NCBI GenBank assembly: GCA_033297205.1
Contig: MU859302.1
Span: 1-44,807, forward strand
Direction: 5' to 3'
From: Pseudoneurospora amorphoporcata
Taxonomy: Eukaryota; Ascomycota; Sordariomycetes; Sordariales; Sordariaceae
DNA length: 44,807 bases
Below, piece by piece: positions 1 to 9,911 of the stretch (positions are counted from its first letter, which is position 1; every line of letters begins with the position of its first letter). A program made the translations under genes and the position numbers. Below the pieces are notes generated by a model. It did not search any database and was not told the DNA's origin. It worked only from the letters and a program-made list of their open reading frames with translations.

Positions 1-1790
1 GCGGGAACCAGGCTCACGGACAAAGCACTCACTTGGTACGAGCCCATCCTCAAGGACCACTACGAAAACGGAGACCAGGCTTCGGACTTCACCAAGAAGG
101 TCTTGAACTCTTACGTCGCCTTCACCGAGGCACTCTCTAGGGTCTTTGGAGAAAAGGATGAGACTCGGAGGGCTTAGGAACGCCTAACCCATCTTCGACA
201 AACCAAGTCTGCCTCAGCTTACGTTGCACTCTTCAAGTAGGATGCGCTTCGCAGCAATATTAGTGACGATGGGCTGATGCAATTGTTTTACAACGGCCTC
301 AAGGATAGAGTTAAGGATGAACTCTATAAGGAGGACCGACCCGATTCCATCGATGCCTATATAGATAAAGTTATCCGTATTGACGACCGCCAGTTCCAGC
401 GAGAACAAGAAAAGAAAGGCAGAACGTCTGCCTTCGTTCCTCTCAAGTCCAACAATAGCAACAATGTTAAGAAGAAGCGGACTTGGGGTACGCACATCTC
501 GGGAACTACCCACTCTGGACCCATAGAAATCGACGCTGCACAAGCCAGTTAAGGCAAACGAGACCTCTCTCAGGTTATGTGTTTCAACTGTGGGAAGAAA
601 GGGCATATGAAGAAGGATTGTCGTGTCCCCAAGCAGTTGAAGTAGAAGAAATCCGAGGCTACAGCGGTAGAAGGGGCGAAGGTAGTCGAGATCGCTAGTA
701 TCGACTACGACCAGGACGATTTCGAGGATGCTATAGACCGAGCTTAAGATTACGACCTCGAAGTATAATAGGATATATCTAACGGGCCTGATTAAGAGAA
801 CCCCTAGATTCATCGGGCGCCGATATGGGAAGAAGTTAGTTGTATCGTAATTGTGGTTCGAAAATTCCTTACGATCGCATACGTTATAGGTACCTTCCTA
901 TCTATAGCACCACCATCGACGCCTAAAACCGAAAAAAGCGACATTCGGGATCTTATCCATCCGTACTAATATAGCGCACCCAACAACTCAGCTACTGGTC
1001 ACTAGATAGACCCCTTGGAAAACTACCGCCAGAAGAGTAAGGAAAACGAGAAGTGGGACGACTTTTGGGAAAAGCGAGCAGTCGTCATTGAGGGGAAAAG
1101 TACCAGGGATTGGGAAGAGCTGCCCAGAACGACAAGGGCCTACCAGCCAGTCAAAGAAGACGTAGCCTAGATGCACCCCCTACACTTCGTATACTATTAG
1201 ATGCCGTGGTTCCAGTGCATTACCGATGGGTGCCACGAGTATTACGGGAAGAAACGGGATAACCGCTTCTAGCTTACTAGGAGACTGGATACGTATAGAC
1301 AACCTAAGCCAGTCACCCGCACTTACAGCCGAGGCAACCCCCAAGATACTATTATTATTAACGAATGGTTCGCGTTCAGCCTACGACTATTCGGAAGATA
1401 GGAAGAACGGCTATTCCCTAGAAGGCTCATAGCCCGACTACTCAATATATATACTTGTACGGGCTGGGGAAATACTGATTCCCACTGGGGATAGTGTCTA
1501 ATAGCCGACTGTCCTATTTATATGAAATAGGAAGCTAAGGCTTACGAGATAGAAGTCAACTCGGATAGTAACACCGAGGAAGAGAAAGCTATCTATTTGG
1601 CTTGGTTATAGGAACGTAGTCTGCTGGATAATTACGAGATTGAGGTGGAGGATGCTCCCTACGACTATAGCTAGGAATTGGGAAACGGCTTAGGGCCTTC
1701 AGGGAGGCCCGATAGAAACTAAGTCCCTGGACGAAACGGATTATCCGACGATGTAGCCGTCGGAAGGATAGGATCTAAGACCCTACAGCA
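1..1790 (+). pseudogene. gag: Element A gag with zinc knuckle and long C-terminal extension
   Basis: The capsid-like part is at 1-470 (for example LTWYEPILKDHY near the start and LMQLFYNGLKDRVKDEL near 280). A canonical CCHC knuckle lies at 580-621 (CFNCGKKGHMKKDC). The same frame continues about 1.1 kb past the knuckle, to about 1740. This extension has a second Cys/His cluster near 1210-1260 (W-F-Q-C-x4-C-H-x3-G-K-K), a third Cys-rich stretch near 1455-1525 and an acidic tail. Several TAG/TAA codons interrupt it (for example 176-178 and 238-240). Similar post-knuckle Cys/His segments occur in some fungal Ty3 elements, from memory. Their function is not known to me. Confidence 0.85.
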
Positions 1791-4700
1791 CCTATGGAGG
1801 TCGTAGCTGTAGAAGAAGGGAAAGAGGACTAGCGATTCAAAGTCGTGGCCTACTGGAAGAATTACCAAGCCCTCGCGCTAGTAGATTCCGGAGCTTAGTT
1901 GAACCTTATTTTACCCAAGTCCGTCAACTAACTGAGAATCCCTTGGAAAAAGAAAAAGGCACCTTTTGTGGTAAAAGGACCTTTCGAGACCCAGATCGTG
2001 AAGAGGGAAACGTTACCACTTCCTATCACGGTAGAAGGAAAGACGGTCGAAATTAGCTTCGACGTCGTCGATATGGGGCCATCTAAAGATATGATCCTAG
2101 GGTACCCATGGCATGTTGCATACGACCCAGACATCAGTTGAAAGGATGGTGGCCGCCTGCGTCCTAGGACGTACCCAACTACTAATAGGAAACCCGGAGC
2201 ACGGAAGGAAGCGAGCTAGGACGGCGATGTTCCTACGGCCCCACCGCAAGTAGTATAGGAAGTTATAATCTGTACTATCGATAGAAGCGGCAAGGTTACG
2301 GAAGAAGGGTTAGTGACGTTAGTAGAGGTATCGGCAGTCAACGCTCAGCACAAGTTTGACTATTACCAGAACCAACAGATGGAAAAGCCGAAGATGACGA
2401 TCCTTAAAGAGTACGAGGGATACCCAGTTTTCGTTAGTAAGCATCTTGAAGGGTTACTACTACGAGGACCGTGGGACTATAAGATTAAGCTCAAAGAAGG
2501 AGCGAAGCTCAAGTTTTTCAAGGTGTATTATACGAACGAGAAGTAGAACGCGGAGTTAAGGAAGTACTTGGACGAAAATTTGAAACGAGGACACATTCGG
2601 GAATCCACATCGCCAGCAGGGTACCCTATCCTCTTCGTGCCGAAGAAAGATGGAAAGCTGCGCCTTTGTGTTGATTACAGGCAACTGAATTAAGAGACCG
2701 TGAGAAACAGTTATCCCCTACCCCTGATTTCGCATATCCGAAGTCAACTAGGAGGAGTACGATACTTCACGCGCTTTGATCTACCCGTTGCCTACGCCTA
2801 TATCCGAATTAAGGAAGGAGACGAATGGAAGATAGCATTTCGCACACCCTACGGACATTATGAGTACCTCGTTATGCCCTTCAGGTTGACCAATGCACCT
2901 GCGACATTCCAATCTGTCATCGATCACGCGATTCGACCCTACCTCGACAAATTCGCCATTTGCTACCTAGATGACATCCTTATCTACTCCAAGACTCTTG
3001 CGGAGTATAAGGAATACGTGAAGAAAGTACTGGACGCACTATACCAATAGAACCTTTTAGTTAATATAGAAAAGAGTGAATTCTATGTGAAGGAAACTGT
3101 GTTTTTTGGATATTTGATTTCGGAGAATGAGGTCAGGATGGAACTAAGTAAAGTGGAAGTTGTACGAAACTGGCCTAAGCTTAAGAATGCGACCGATGTT
3201 CGCGGGTTCTTAGGATTTACTAATTTCTATCGTATGTTTATACGCGATTATGGGAAGCTTGCCAGGCCACTGTACGAGTTTACTAAGAAGGAGGCTGTTT
3301 TCACATGGGAAAAGGAAGAACAAGAAGCCTTCAAGGCTATCTGCGATGTAGTCACCGCAAATCCGGTGCTAAAACTTCCTAACCCAAACAAACCCTTTGA
3401 AGTTGAGACCGACGCGTCGGACTACGCCATCGGAGGACAACTGGGACAACGCGATAACCAAAGGAAACTACATCCTATAACTTTCTTTTCTAAAAAGCTA
3501 GAAGGACCCCGACGCAACTATCCCATCTATGATAAGGAACTCTTAGCCATCATCGAGGCATTTCAAGAATGGAGACCATACTTCAGTAGAACCACGTATA
3601 AAGTACAAATCTACACTGACTACAATAATCTCCGGTACTTTACGACCACGAAGGTGCTCAACGGCCGCCAAACATAATAGGCCGAGTTCTTATTGGAATT
3701 CAACTTTAAGATCAACTATAAGAAGGGTTTAGAGAACGCCCGAGCCGATGCTTTAAATCGTCGGCCGGATTATGTGAAAGATGTAGCAGAAGCCTCTGCA
3801 CCCTTATTCTAGGAATAACTAGACGGAACGCTCGTACACCCCCTGCAGGAGTGGGTAAAATGTTGTGCCGTCCACCGAGTCAAATTACAAGACCTCGGTT
3901 ATCAAGTTACTGTTGCTACTCAAGAAGAACGGCAAAGGTAGGAGGACAGCCCGGAAGAAGGAATCGTCCTCCAGAACGAAAAGCTATAGTACTATAATAA
4001 GGCCTACGTTTGGCTAGAGCAGCGCGAAGCTCTCATTATAGAGATACATGCGTCCAAAATAGGAGGACACATAGGTATTACAAAAACTATAGCGCGGATA
4101 CAGCAATACTACGACTTTCCCAAAATGAAAAATACGGTGGCTCGAACATTGCAGGCCTGCGAGCAATGCAGTAGAACCAGGGTTGCAAGATACAAGCCAT
4201 ACAGATTTCTAGAACCCTTAGAAGTCGCAGAAAGGCCGTGGAGTTCGGTAACTATAGACTTCATCACTAAATTACCATTATCTACAGACACCGCGACAGG
4301 AGTCATTTACGACAGTATCCTAGTGGTAGTAGACAGGCTGACCAAGTGGAGTTACTTCCTACCCTATAAGGAAATATGGTTAATAAAGCAACTTATAGAT
4401 ATGATCTATCGGAACGTTACTTCGGTACACGGTTGGCTGAAGGAATAGATTATAGATAGGGATACCAAGTTCGCATCCAAGTTCTAGCAAGCATTGATGA
4501 CCAAGTTCGGTACTAAGAGCAAAATATCAACGGCATATCACCCGCAGACCGACGGACAAATAGAAAGGATTAACCAAATTATAGAGCAATACTTGAGGAA
4601 CTATGTTAACTTCGAACAAAGCAACTGGGTAGAACTACTGCCTACGGCGCAATTAGCATACAATACCTCTCCCACGGAGACTACGAAAGTTTCACCTTTC

Positions 4701-5378
4701 TTCGCGAACTACGGGTATGAACCAGAACTTTTAGAAGGACCAGATACGAACGTTCCCAGGGCCTCAGTCAAGGCCGGAAAATTGTATATATTGTATAAGA
4801 AACTCAAGGAAGAGTTGGAATTCGTACGATAAAAGATGAGCCGGTACTACAACTAGAAAAGGCTCGAGGGACCTCGCTTTAAGGAAGGGGATAAAGTCCT
4901 TTTGTCGACCAGAAACCTTAGGACAAAGAGACCCAGTAAGAAACTTGACGACCGACGGGTGGGACCCTTCAAAATCAAGAAGAAAATCTCTAATGTAGTA
5001 TATCAATTGGACATTCCTGATACTATGAAATTAAGATCACACTCATTCCACATCTCGCTACTGGAACTAGCACCTAAAAATGCACGAGTCAATACGCAGA
5101 CTAGTATCGAGGATGAGGAAGAAGAATGGGATGTGGAAGAAATCTTGGATTTACGGATAGAAGACGAGAAATTGGAATACCTCATTAAGTAGGAAGGGTT
5201 TGGCCCCGGAGACAACACATGGGAGCCACTCAAGAATTTGAATTGCCCTGAGAAGTTGGAGGAATTTTATCGGAGGAACCCGGACTGGCTAGGAACGAAG
5301 GACTGTCCAGCCAAGAGGCAGGGAAAGCCGCCGCATCCAAGGACGCCCAATCTACAGGTGCGGAAGCAAAGGCGGTAA
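1791..5378 (+). pseudogene. pol: Element A pol: protease, RT, RNase H, integrase, chromodomain
   Basis: One frame runs through the whole region, broken only by stops. Protease: DSGA at 1884-1895 followed at once by TAG; the ILGYPWH flap-end motif is near 2095-2115. RT: VPKKDGKLRL near 2640, YLDD intact at 2964-2975. RNase H: ETDASDYAIGG near 3400, YDKELLAII near 3530, YTDYNNL near 3615. Integrase: zinc-binding HHCC at about 4048-4180, catalytic Asp in TIDFITK (about 4253), Asp in a D-R-D-T-K motif (about 4455) and Glu in GQIERIN (about 4553). GPFKIKKKI (about 4960) leads into the C-terminal domain. Most stops are TAG or TAA; one TGA is at 2138-2140, where Trp is expected. The frame ends with TAA at 5376-5378 and overlaps the antisense ORF tail-to-tail by about 150 bp. 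Confidence 0.93.
5121..5279 (+). other. Chromodomain at the end of element A integrase
   Basis: The segment begins EEEWDVEEILDLR, continues KLEYLIK-stop-EGFGPGDNTWEP and ends PEKLEEFYRRNP. The order of an acidic E-W-D-V-E-x-I-L strand, a Y-L-I-K-W-like strand and an N-T-W-E-P turn followed by a C-terminal helix is the chromodomain pattern. The expected Trp after YLIK is TAG, which fits TGG-to-TAG decay. In chromoviruses this module binds modified histone tails and directs integration to heterochromatin. That role is family knowledge, not shown here. Confidence 0.9.
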
Positions 5379-5874
5379 TCGCCTCCGCCGGCTGCTCCTC
5401 AGGCAATGGCTCAGGCTCCTTCCCAGCAGCTCTCTCCTCCTCCTCCCAAGTCTCTAACTCAGCCAGAACAGCCAGGGATATCTCCCGACCTTGCGTAGTC
5501 AAACGCTCCTTTTCCTGCTTCAAACGAGCTAGCCGTAGAAGCTGCTTATTAACTACAGGTGCTAGCGTCTCAATATCTTTAACCATACGTTGATATTCCG
5601 CTACGACGGTTGCAACTATCTAAATCAGTACGGCTACAGCTACCATCACAAAGGAAAACTCACGTTCCGTATTATAATCCACGTCCTCACAAGGACGGGC
5701 GCAGCGAACGCACTCACTGCACTTGGCTTCCCCGGAAAGCTTTTTGCAAATAAGTTTGCGATCGGTACAGCGTCTGTAAGGCATCGCTACAGTACTAAAG
5801 AATTCAATAGAAGTTAGCAAAGCCCGCCGTCGGCTAGTTGAACCCGACGGACGCTTAATAACGCAATCAGGCAT
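5230..5874 (-). pseudogene. Antisense accessory ORF: Cys-cluster plus coiled-coil protein, one amber
   Basis: Read on the minus strand from an ATG at 5872-5874, a 215-codon frame has one internal stop, TAG at 5620-5622. Residues about 30-60 hold a Cys cluster (MPYRRC, then C-x6-C, then KCSECVRCARPC), suggesting metal binding. Following the amber comes a Leu/Arg/Lys/Glu-rich coiled-coil-like stretch (RLARLKQEKERL), then a Pro/Glu-rich, Ser/Gly-rich tail ending QGNSNS. It lies between the end of pol and the polypurine tract of A and overlaps pol's 3' end by about 150 bp. It is far better preserved than the sense ORFs. Antisense ORFs of this style occur downstream of pol in some fungal Ty3 elements, from memory; the function is unknown. 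It could instead be a captured host gene. Confidence 0.65.
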
Positions 5875-5981
5875 AATGACGAAAAATGGACGAAGGAAGA
5901 ATGACTTACCTATAAAGTAGAAGGAAGGGCCAGGCAGATAGATGAAGGAGAAAAACCCTCAAGCCGTCGAGGACGTCGGCT

Positions 5982-5995
5982 AAAGAGGAGGGGAA
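5982..5995 (+). other. Polypurine tract of element A
   Basis: AAAGAGGAGGGGAA lies just upstream of the LTR start at 5999. This is where the plus-strand primer of an LTR retrotransposon is expected, and it shows that 5999-6400 is A's own 3' LTR. Confidence 0.75.
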
Positions 5996-5998
5996 TCG

Positions 5999-6400
5999 TA
6001 TTACGAACTTAAGCAGGACACACGGGCTGACCAAACCGCTGGGAGGCCATCACCACTCTAGGACTGGTTGATGTAACCCCAAGGTCTGGGATTGGCTAGG
6101 AAGGCGTGGTACTATAGTGCTCACGCCAAGTAAGTGCTTATAGTAAGTAAGTGCTCACGGTGAGCAGGTGCTCACGGTGAGCAGGAGTCGCGAGTGAGCA
6201 AGCAAGACTCAAGATGGATATAAGGGCGACTGGAGAACGCAGATTGTCAGATAAGTCCGACAGTAGTCAATTGATCTTTATCACTGAGACACGTGTAACG
6301 CTACCATACTTGTTGTGAACCTTTTGGCTTCACCGAACAGCACTGATAGTCTTTACCTTCAGCTATCCCACTTAGGCAGATCAGACTGCCGTTCGTCACA
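5999..6400 (+). repeat. 3' LTR of element A (402 bp)
   Basis: It begins TATTACGAAC (TG decayed to TA) and ends GTTCGTCACA, near-perfect inverted termini. The ends match the LTR at 9506-9911. Inside, a 17-bp unit containing the hairpin CTCACGGTGAG is perfectly doubled at 6151-6167 and 6168-6184. An ORF starting at 6315 reads out of the LTR into the flank, probably by chance. Confidence 0.85.
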
Positions 6401-7049
6401 ATCCCCTACCAACATACCCAACAACACTCCGCTATTACCCTCTAAGGCGTTATCGACGGAGACCTCTTCCACTCCCTCGAGCGCAAGTAACGATATTCTA
6501 TAGCCCTCACCCTCGCCTCCTCCTTCGTCTAACTCCTCGATTTACCCTAGCTTCCTACAATACTTACTAAGACCGACATCATTTTCCTTTGAGACTCCTC
6601 CGAGGAGGAAAATAATTACTTCTTCTTAAATAATAAGAACGAGCCAGCCTTATATTCAATAGAAACTTACTACTACTTTTACCACAAGCAAGACAAAACA
6701 GGAAACAGTACTAATAGGCACTTCCCTCGATCAACTAGGCATTATCCTCCTCGAACTTTGCTTCAGCAAGCGCTTAAAAGACTAGCTCTATCGATGGCGG
6801 TACGAGGCCAAGTCGCCCGCACCTAACGATCACGTGCGGGCTGTTTACGACGTAATGGCGGTAAGAGATTAATTGGGTAAAGTGCTAGGGGAAGCGGGGC
6901 CGGATTATATAGCTGCGGTAGATTAGTATTTAAGTGGGAATAGAGGGTGTAATAGGAGTAATAAATTATTAGAGAAGCGTATCGTAGGGATATAGAAATT
7001 ATTAGGGAATAGAGCGAAGGGGGCAGTAGAAAGATAGAGCAAGGATATA
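6401..7049 (+). pseudogene. Host-gene remnant with DUF7580-like C-terminal segment
   Basis: No retrotransposon motif is present. From about 6718 one frame reads LDQLGIILLELCFSKRLKD, then WRYEAKSP, VRAVYDVMAVRD, GEAGPDYIAAVD, with TAG/TAA at several Trp/Gln-type positions. The G-x-x-L-L-E-L-C-F then E-A-G-P-x-Y-x-x-A-V-D/E-W-C-L order resembles the C-terminal pseudokinase-like DUF7580 region of fungal HeLo/NLR-associated proteins, from memory. The Ser/Pro/Thr-rich part at 6401-6700 is unrecognised. The gene is cut on the left by element A's LTR and on the right by element E. Confidence 0.45.
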
Positions 7050-7294
7050 TATTACAGTGTAGGATAAGGTAGGGGGTAGATGTAACATACGTAGTTGTAC
7101 GAGGAGAGAGGAAGGGAAGAGAGGAAGGTGTACGGTTTAGATATAGGGTAAGGCTGAGCCATGCCCTAGATCCAGACTGAGGCTCACTAGTGCATACATA
7201 CGTACGATCCTATTGGCCAATGGCCAATAGAAACTCGATGGCTGTACTAATCGTATAGCGCATTACTAGTACTATCATAGGTAATCCTATAATA
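7050..7294 (-). repeat. 3' LTR of element E (245 bp)
   Basis: On the plus strand it starts TATTACAG and ends CCTATAATA, decayed TG...CA termini. Plus-strand CTACCTCCCT follows, which is the complement of a polypurine tract, so the element is in minus orientation. An inverted repeat with 10-bp arms (CTATTGGCCA / TGGCCAATAG) sits at 7210-7230. Confidence 0.65.
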
Positions 7295-7296
7295 CT

Positions 7297-9505
7297 ACCT
7301 CCCTACAAAAGAAGCTCACAGAGCTTTAAACTCTCTATCTAGTATATATACATAAAATAATAAATTATCCCTCAATCCCCGTCTTCCAACTCCTCGATCC
7401 GTAACTAAGCGCTCGTAATCCGCAATTAAACGGCCGCGCTATCGTCATCATCCTATTGGTAAGTCCCATCCTCTAGCTATACCTACACATTCCTTATCGG
7501 GGGCCGCATACCCTACCTTACCTCCGCCAGCCTCCCAAATACTCTACTAAAGAACTAGTTCATCTTCCTTAAATCCTCCTCGGTTAAGGGTTCGAGCTCC
7601 CGGCTTACGACTTCGATCGCGGACCCTCGTGCTTTATAGTCAACTGCGATGTCCGCGACGGCGGCATTAATGTGCTCTTTCAGGTCGGTAATACGTCTAG
7701 AGCGTTTTGGGAGCGGGGCTAAAGGCGCCGTATAGCGTGTTTGGAGCGCCTAGGCCTTCCGTTTCGGGGCTAGGGCCTGTTCTTAAAGTATAGCCTTAAT
7801 CTCTAGCCAGTTTCGAACCGCTAGCGGGATGGGCGCATCTAGTTAATCGCAATAGAAGGTGGTAATAGCTTCTCTTACTCCCTTAACGTTATCAAGGGGC
7901 TCGTCGGTAGGGTCGTAATGCTTCCACTTCATAGTATAGAACCAATAATAGTTGCCTCCTCGTTGGAAGCAGTCCAACAGCCTATCGAGTTCCCACTCTA
8001 CCACTTCTTAGTAATTATTAATCCTAACTATTAACGTGTGGCTAGTACTGTGCCTTGTAACTGCTTTGTACTACCTTGTAGTATAGAAGGCTGATTGCTG
8101 AGGACACTATTCCTTCTACGTTATGGAATTAGTCGACTCAGCCTCTATAGAATCTGCTAGAACATAGAGGTTTCACTACTGCATTCTGGATTTTCGAACC
8201 TGTTTAGCATTCTCCCTAGATTGATTTGTTATTATGGAATGCAATAGAAGCTTATAGATTCAACTCTTTCCTTTTATAGTATAGTATTCGTACAAGCACT
8301 TCTATACTCTAGAAGCTTCCAGACACTCAGCATTTATGTATATGAAGACCTCTCCTCTCTGTTAGTTAGTTACTCCTTAAGCAAGCAAGCAAGCAAGTAA
8401 GTAAGGACACTCAAGCAATACAATACGGTCTTTTTTTATAGTGCAGAGTTCACTATAATAAGTTGTTTTCTACAATGTAGAGTTTACTGTAATCTTTTGT
8501 CTTGAGAGTAGAGTCCTCTCTAAGACCTCTTTTATAATACTCCTATTGTATCTGCAATTACGCTGCTTCCTTCAGCACTGCTGTCGTACCACCGCTTTCG
8601 CTCCGCTCAGCTACAAGTGCATAGTTCACTGTAGCATCCATATACTAGTACTATTATTATAGGCTAGTTAGGGCATTGCAGCAAATACTAACTATTACCC
8701 TACCTTCGTTAGCTCGCACGTCGCCCTGCAAATCGGCTTGGCTAGGGAGGCCCGCGTAGTAAGGTTTGACCATAGAGATGTAGAAAACTAGCGAGCACTT
8801 CATATTGGCAGGTAAGATCAGCTTGACATTATAGGAACGTGCCTAATCCACTTTAAAAGGGCCCTCCCATCGGGGGCAAAGCTTATCGTATAGCCTACCG
8901 TCGTTAAAATTAGTCGTATTCAACATAACGAGATCACCAGAGCGGTATTTTAGTGCATCCGACCGATTCTTATTAGCGTTAGCCTCGTATCTATCTTGTG
9001 CCTTCTTTGTAGAGGTGCGTACATAATCTCAAATAGCCTCAAAACGAGCGAGCAGCTCGTTGGCCTTCAAATATTCCTTCTATTGTATCGGTAAGAAGCC
9101 CTCTGACGGTACAACTGCTACGGGCTCAACGCCTATGCGGGGGTAAAAGCCATAGTTGGCAAAGAAGGAAGTCACGCCCGTAGTCTCAGAAACTATATTA
9201 TTACCTACGAACTCCGCTAGTGGGAGCTATCGTACCCAGTCTATCTGTACCCAATTAACGAAGATATGCAAATATTACTCCATCTCTACGTTAATACGCT
9301 CCGTCTAAGCATTAGTCTGTAGGTAGAAAGCGGAGCTCAACAGCCTCTTAATAGCTAGGCGTCTACAGATCGTAAACCAGAATAGAGAAACGAACTAGGA
9401 ACCGCGGTCGGAAACAACAGTATCTAGTAGGCTGTAAAAGGTATAAATACGGTCAATAAAGTAGTCTACTAATTCTTCCGCTTCTATAGTAACAATAGGG
9501 ATATA
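7297..9505 (-). pseudogene. pol: Element E integrase C-terminal half, chromodomain and tail
   Basis: Minus-strand reading from 9505: YIPI, EELVDYFIDRIY, the second catalytic Asp in VVSDRGS (about 9400), the Glu in TERINVEME (about 9290), FFANYGF, LPLAEF and a GPFKV-type C-terminal domain. Beyond solo LTR F1 comes a chromodomain at about 7870-8010 (EWELDRLLDCF, YYWFYTMKWKHYDPTDEP). A charged tail ends near 7370. Gln and Trp codons are frequently TAG/TAA. The first catalytic Asp and everything upstream are absent. The closest relative in the window is element C. Confidence 0.8.
8029..8687. repeat. Solo LTR F1 (659 bp) in element E
   Basis: Plus-strand ends are TATTAACG and CAGCAAATA, decayed TGTT...AACA. 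It is flanked by a perfect 5-bp target duplication, CTAAC (8024-8028 and 8688-8692). It is the reverse complement of 12,804-13,462 along its whole length and has exactly the same length. No coding sequence is evident. It contains an AAGC/AAGT microsatellite near 8377-8404. Ends, duplication and lack of an internal region make it a solo LTR of a family with no internal part in this window. Confidence 0.85.
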
Positions 9506-9911
9506 TATTACGAACTTAAGCAGCACTAAGGTCGCCTAAGACCCGACCACTCACTAGTAATAACTAGTGTAATACCTGGGAAGTTAAGTACGGGCTAGAA
9601 GGGCGTATGTAGGCTCACTAACGCACGGGCTTATAGTGAGCCAATACTAGAGTAAGCCATCACATTCTATAGGGGTTCACGACCGCGTGAATATCCGAGG
9701 ACAGATATTTCGCAGTAGGGCGAGGAGGTATAAAGGGACTACGGGAGAACTCAGATTGTCAGATAGTTCGATAGTAGTCAATTGATTTTTATCACCAAGA
9801 CACGTATAACGCTACTATACTTGTTGTGAACCTTTTGGCTTCACCGAACAACACTGATAGTCTTTACCTTCAGCTATCCTACTTAGGCAGATCAGACTGC
9901 CGTTCGTCACA
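9506..9911 (+). repeat. A-family LTR at a rearrangement junction
   Basis: It begins TATTACGAAC and ends GTTCGTCACA like 5999-6400; the outer parts match well and the middle has diverged. The left neighbour is element E integrase and the right neighbour is B-family gag. Flanking 5-mers differ (ATATA left, ACCAT right), so it is not a simple solo LTR. It is not B1's own LTR, because B1's 3' LTR is of another family. Confidence 0.8.

Larger units (their letters stand above)
1..6400 (+). mobile_element. Element A: Ty3/gypsy chromovirus, 5' end outside window
   Basis: The order gag, protease, reverse transcriptase, RNase H, integrase, chromodomain identifies a chromovirus-type Ty3/gypsy LTR retrotransposon. 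The window opens inside gag, so the 5' LTR is not seen. Pol is followed by an antisense ORF, a polypurine tract (5982-5995) and a 402-bp LTR (5999-6400). Gag is in frame 1 and pol in frame 3 of the window, so expression would have needed a frameshift, unless an indel separates them. Many in-frame TAA/TAG codons make it inactive. YLDD and the integrase catalytic residues are still visible. Confidence 0.95.
7050..9505 (-). mobile_element. Element E: 3' half of a chromodomain Ty3/gypsy element
   Basis: On the minus strand this holds the C-terminal half of integrase, a chromodomain and tail, a polypurine tract and a 3' LTR. Its order and sequence resemble element C, and both have a polypurine tract ending GGTAG followed by TATTATAGG. 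The 5' half is missing: the integrase reading ends at 9505, where an A-family LTR begins. Solo LTR F1 (8029-8687) lies inside. The five bases left of the LTR are ATATA (7045-7049), but the partner copy is lost. Confidence 0.8.

Noticed and set aside
8377..8404. AAGC/AAGT tandem tetramers as a possible array
   Set aside because: Simple microsatellite inside solo LTR F1, also present in F2; no spacer-repeat structure of a CRISPR.
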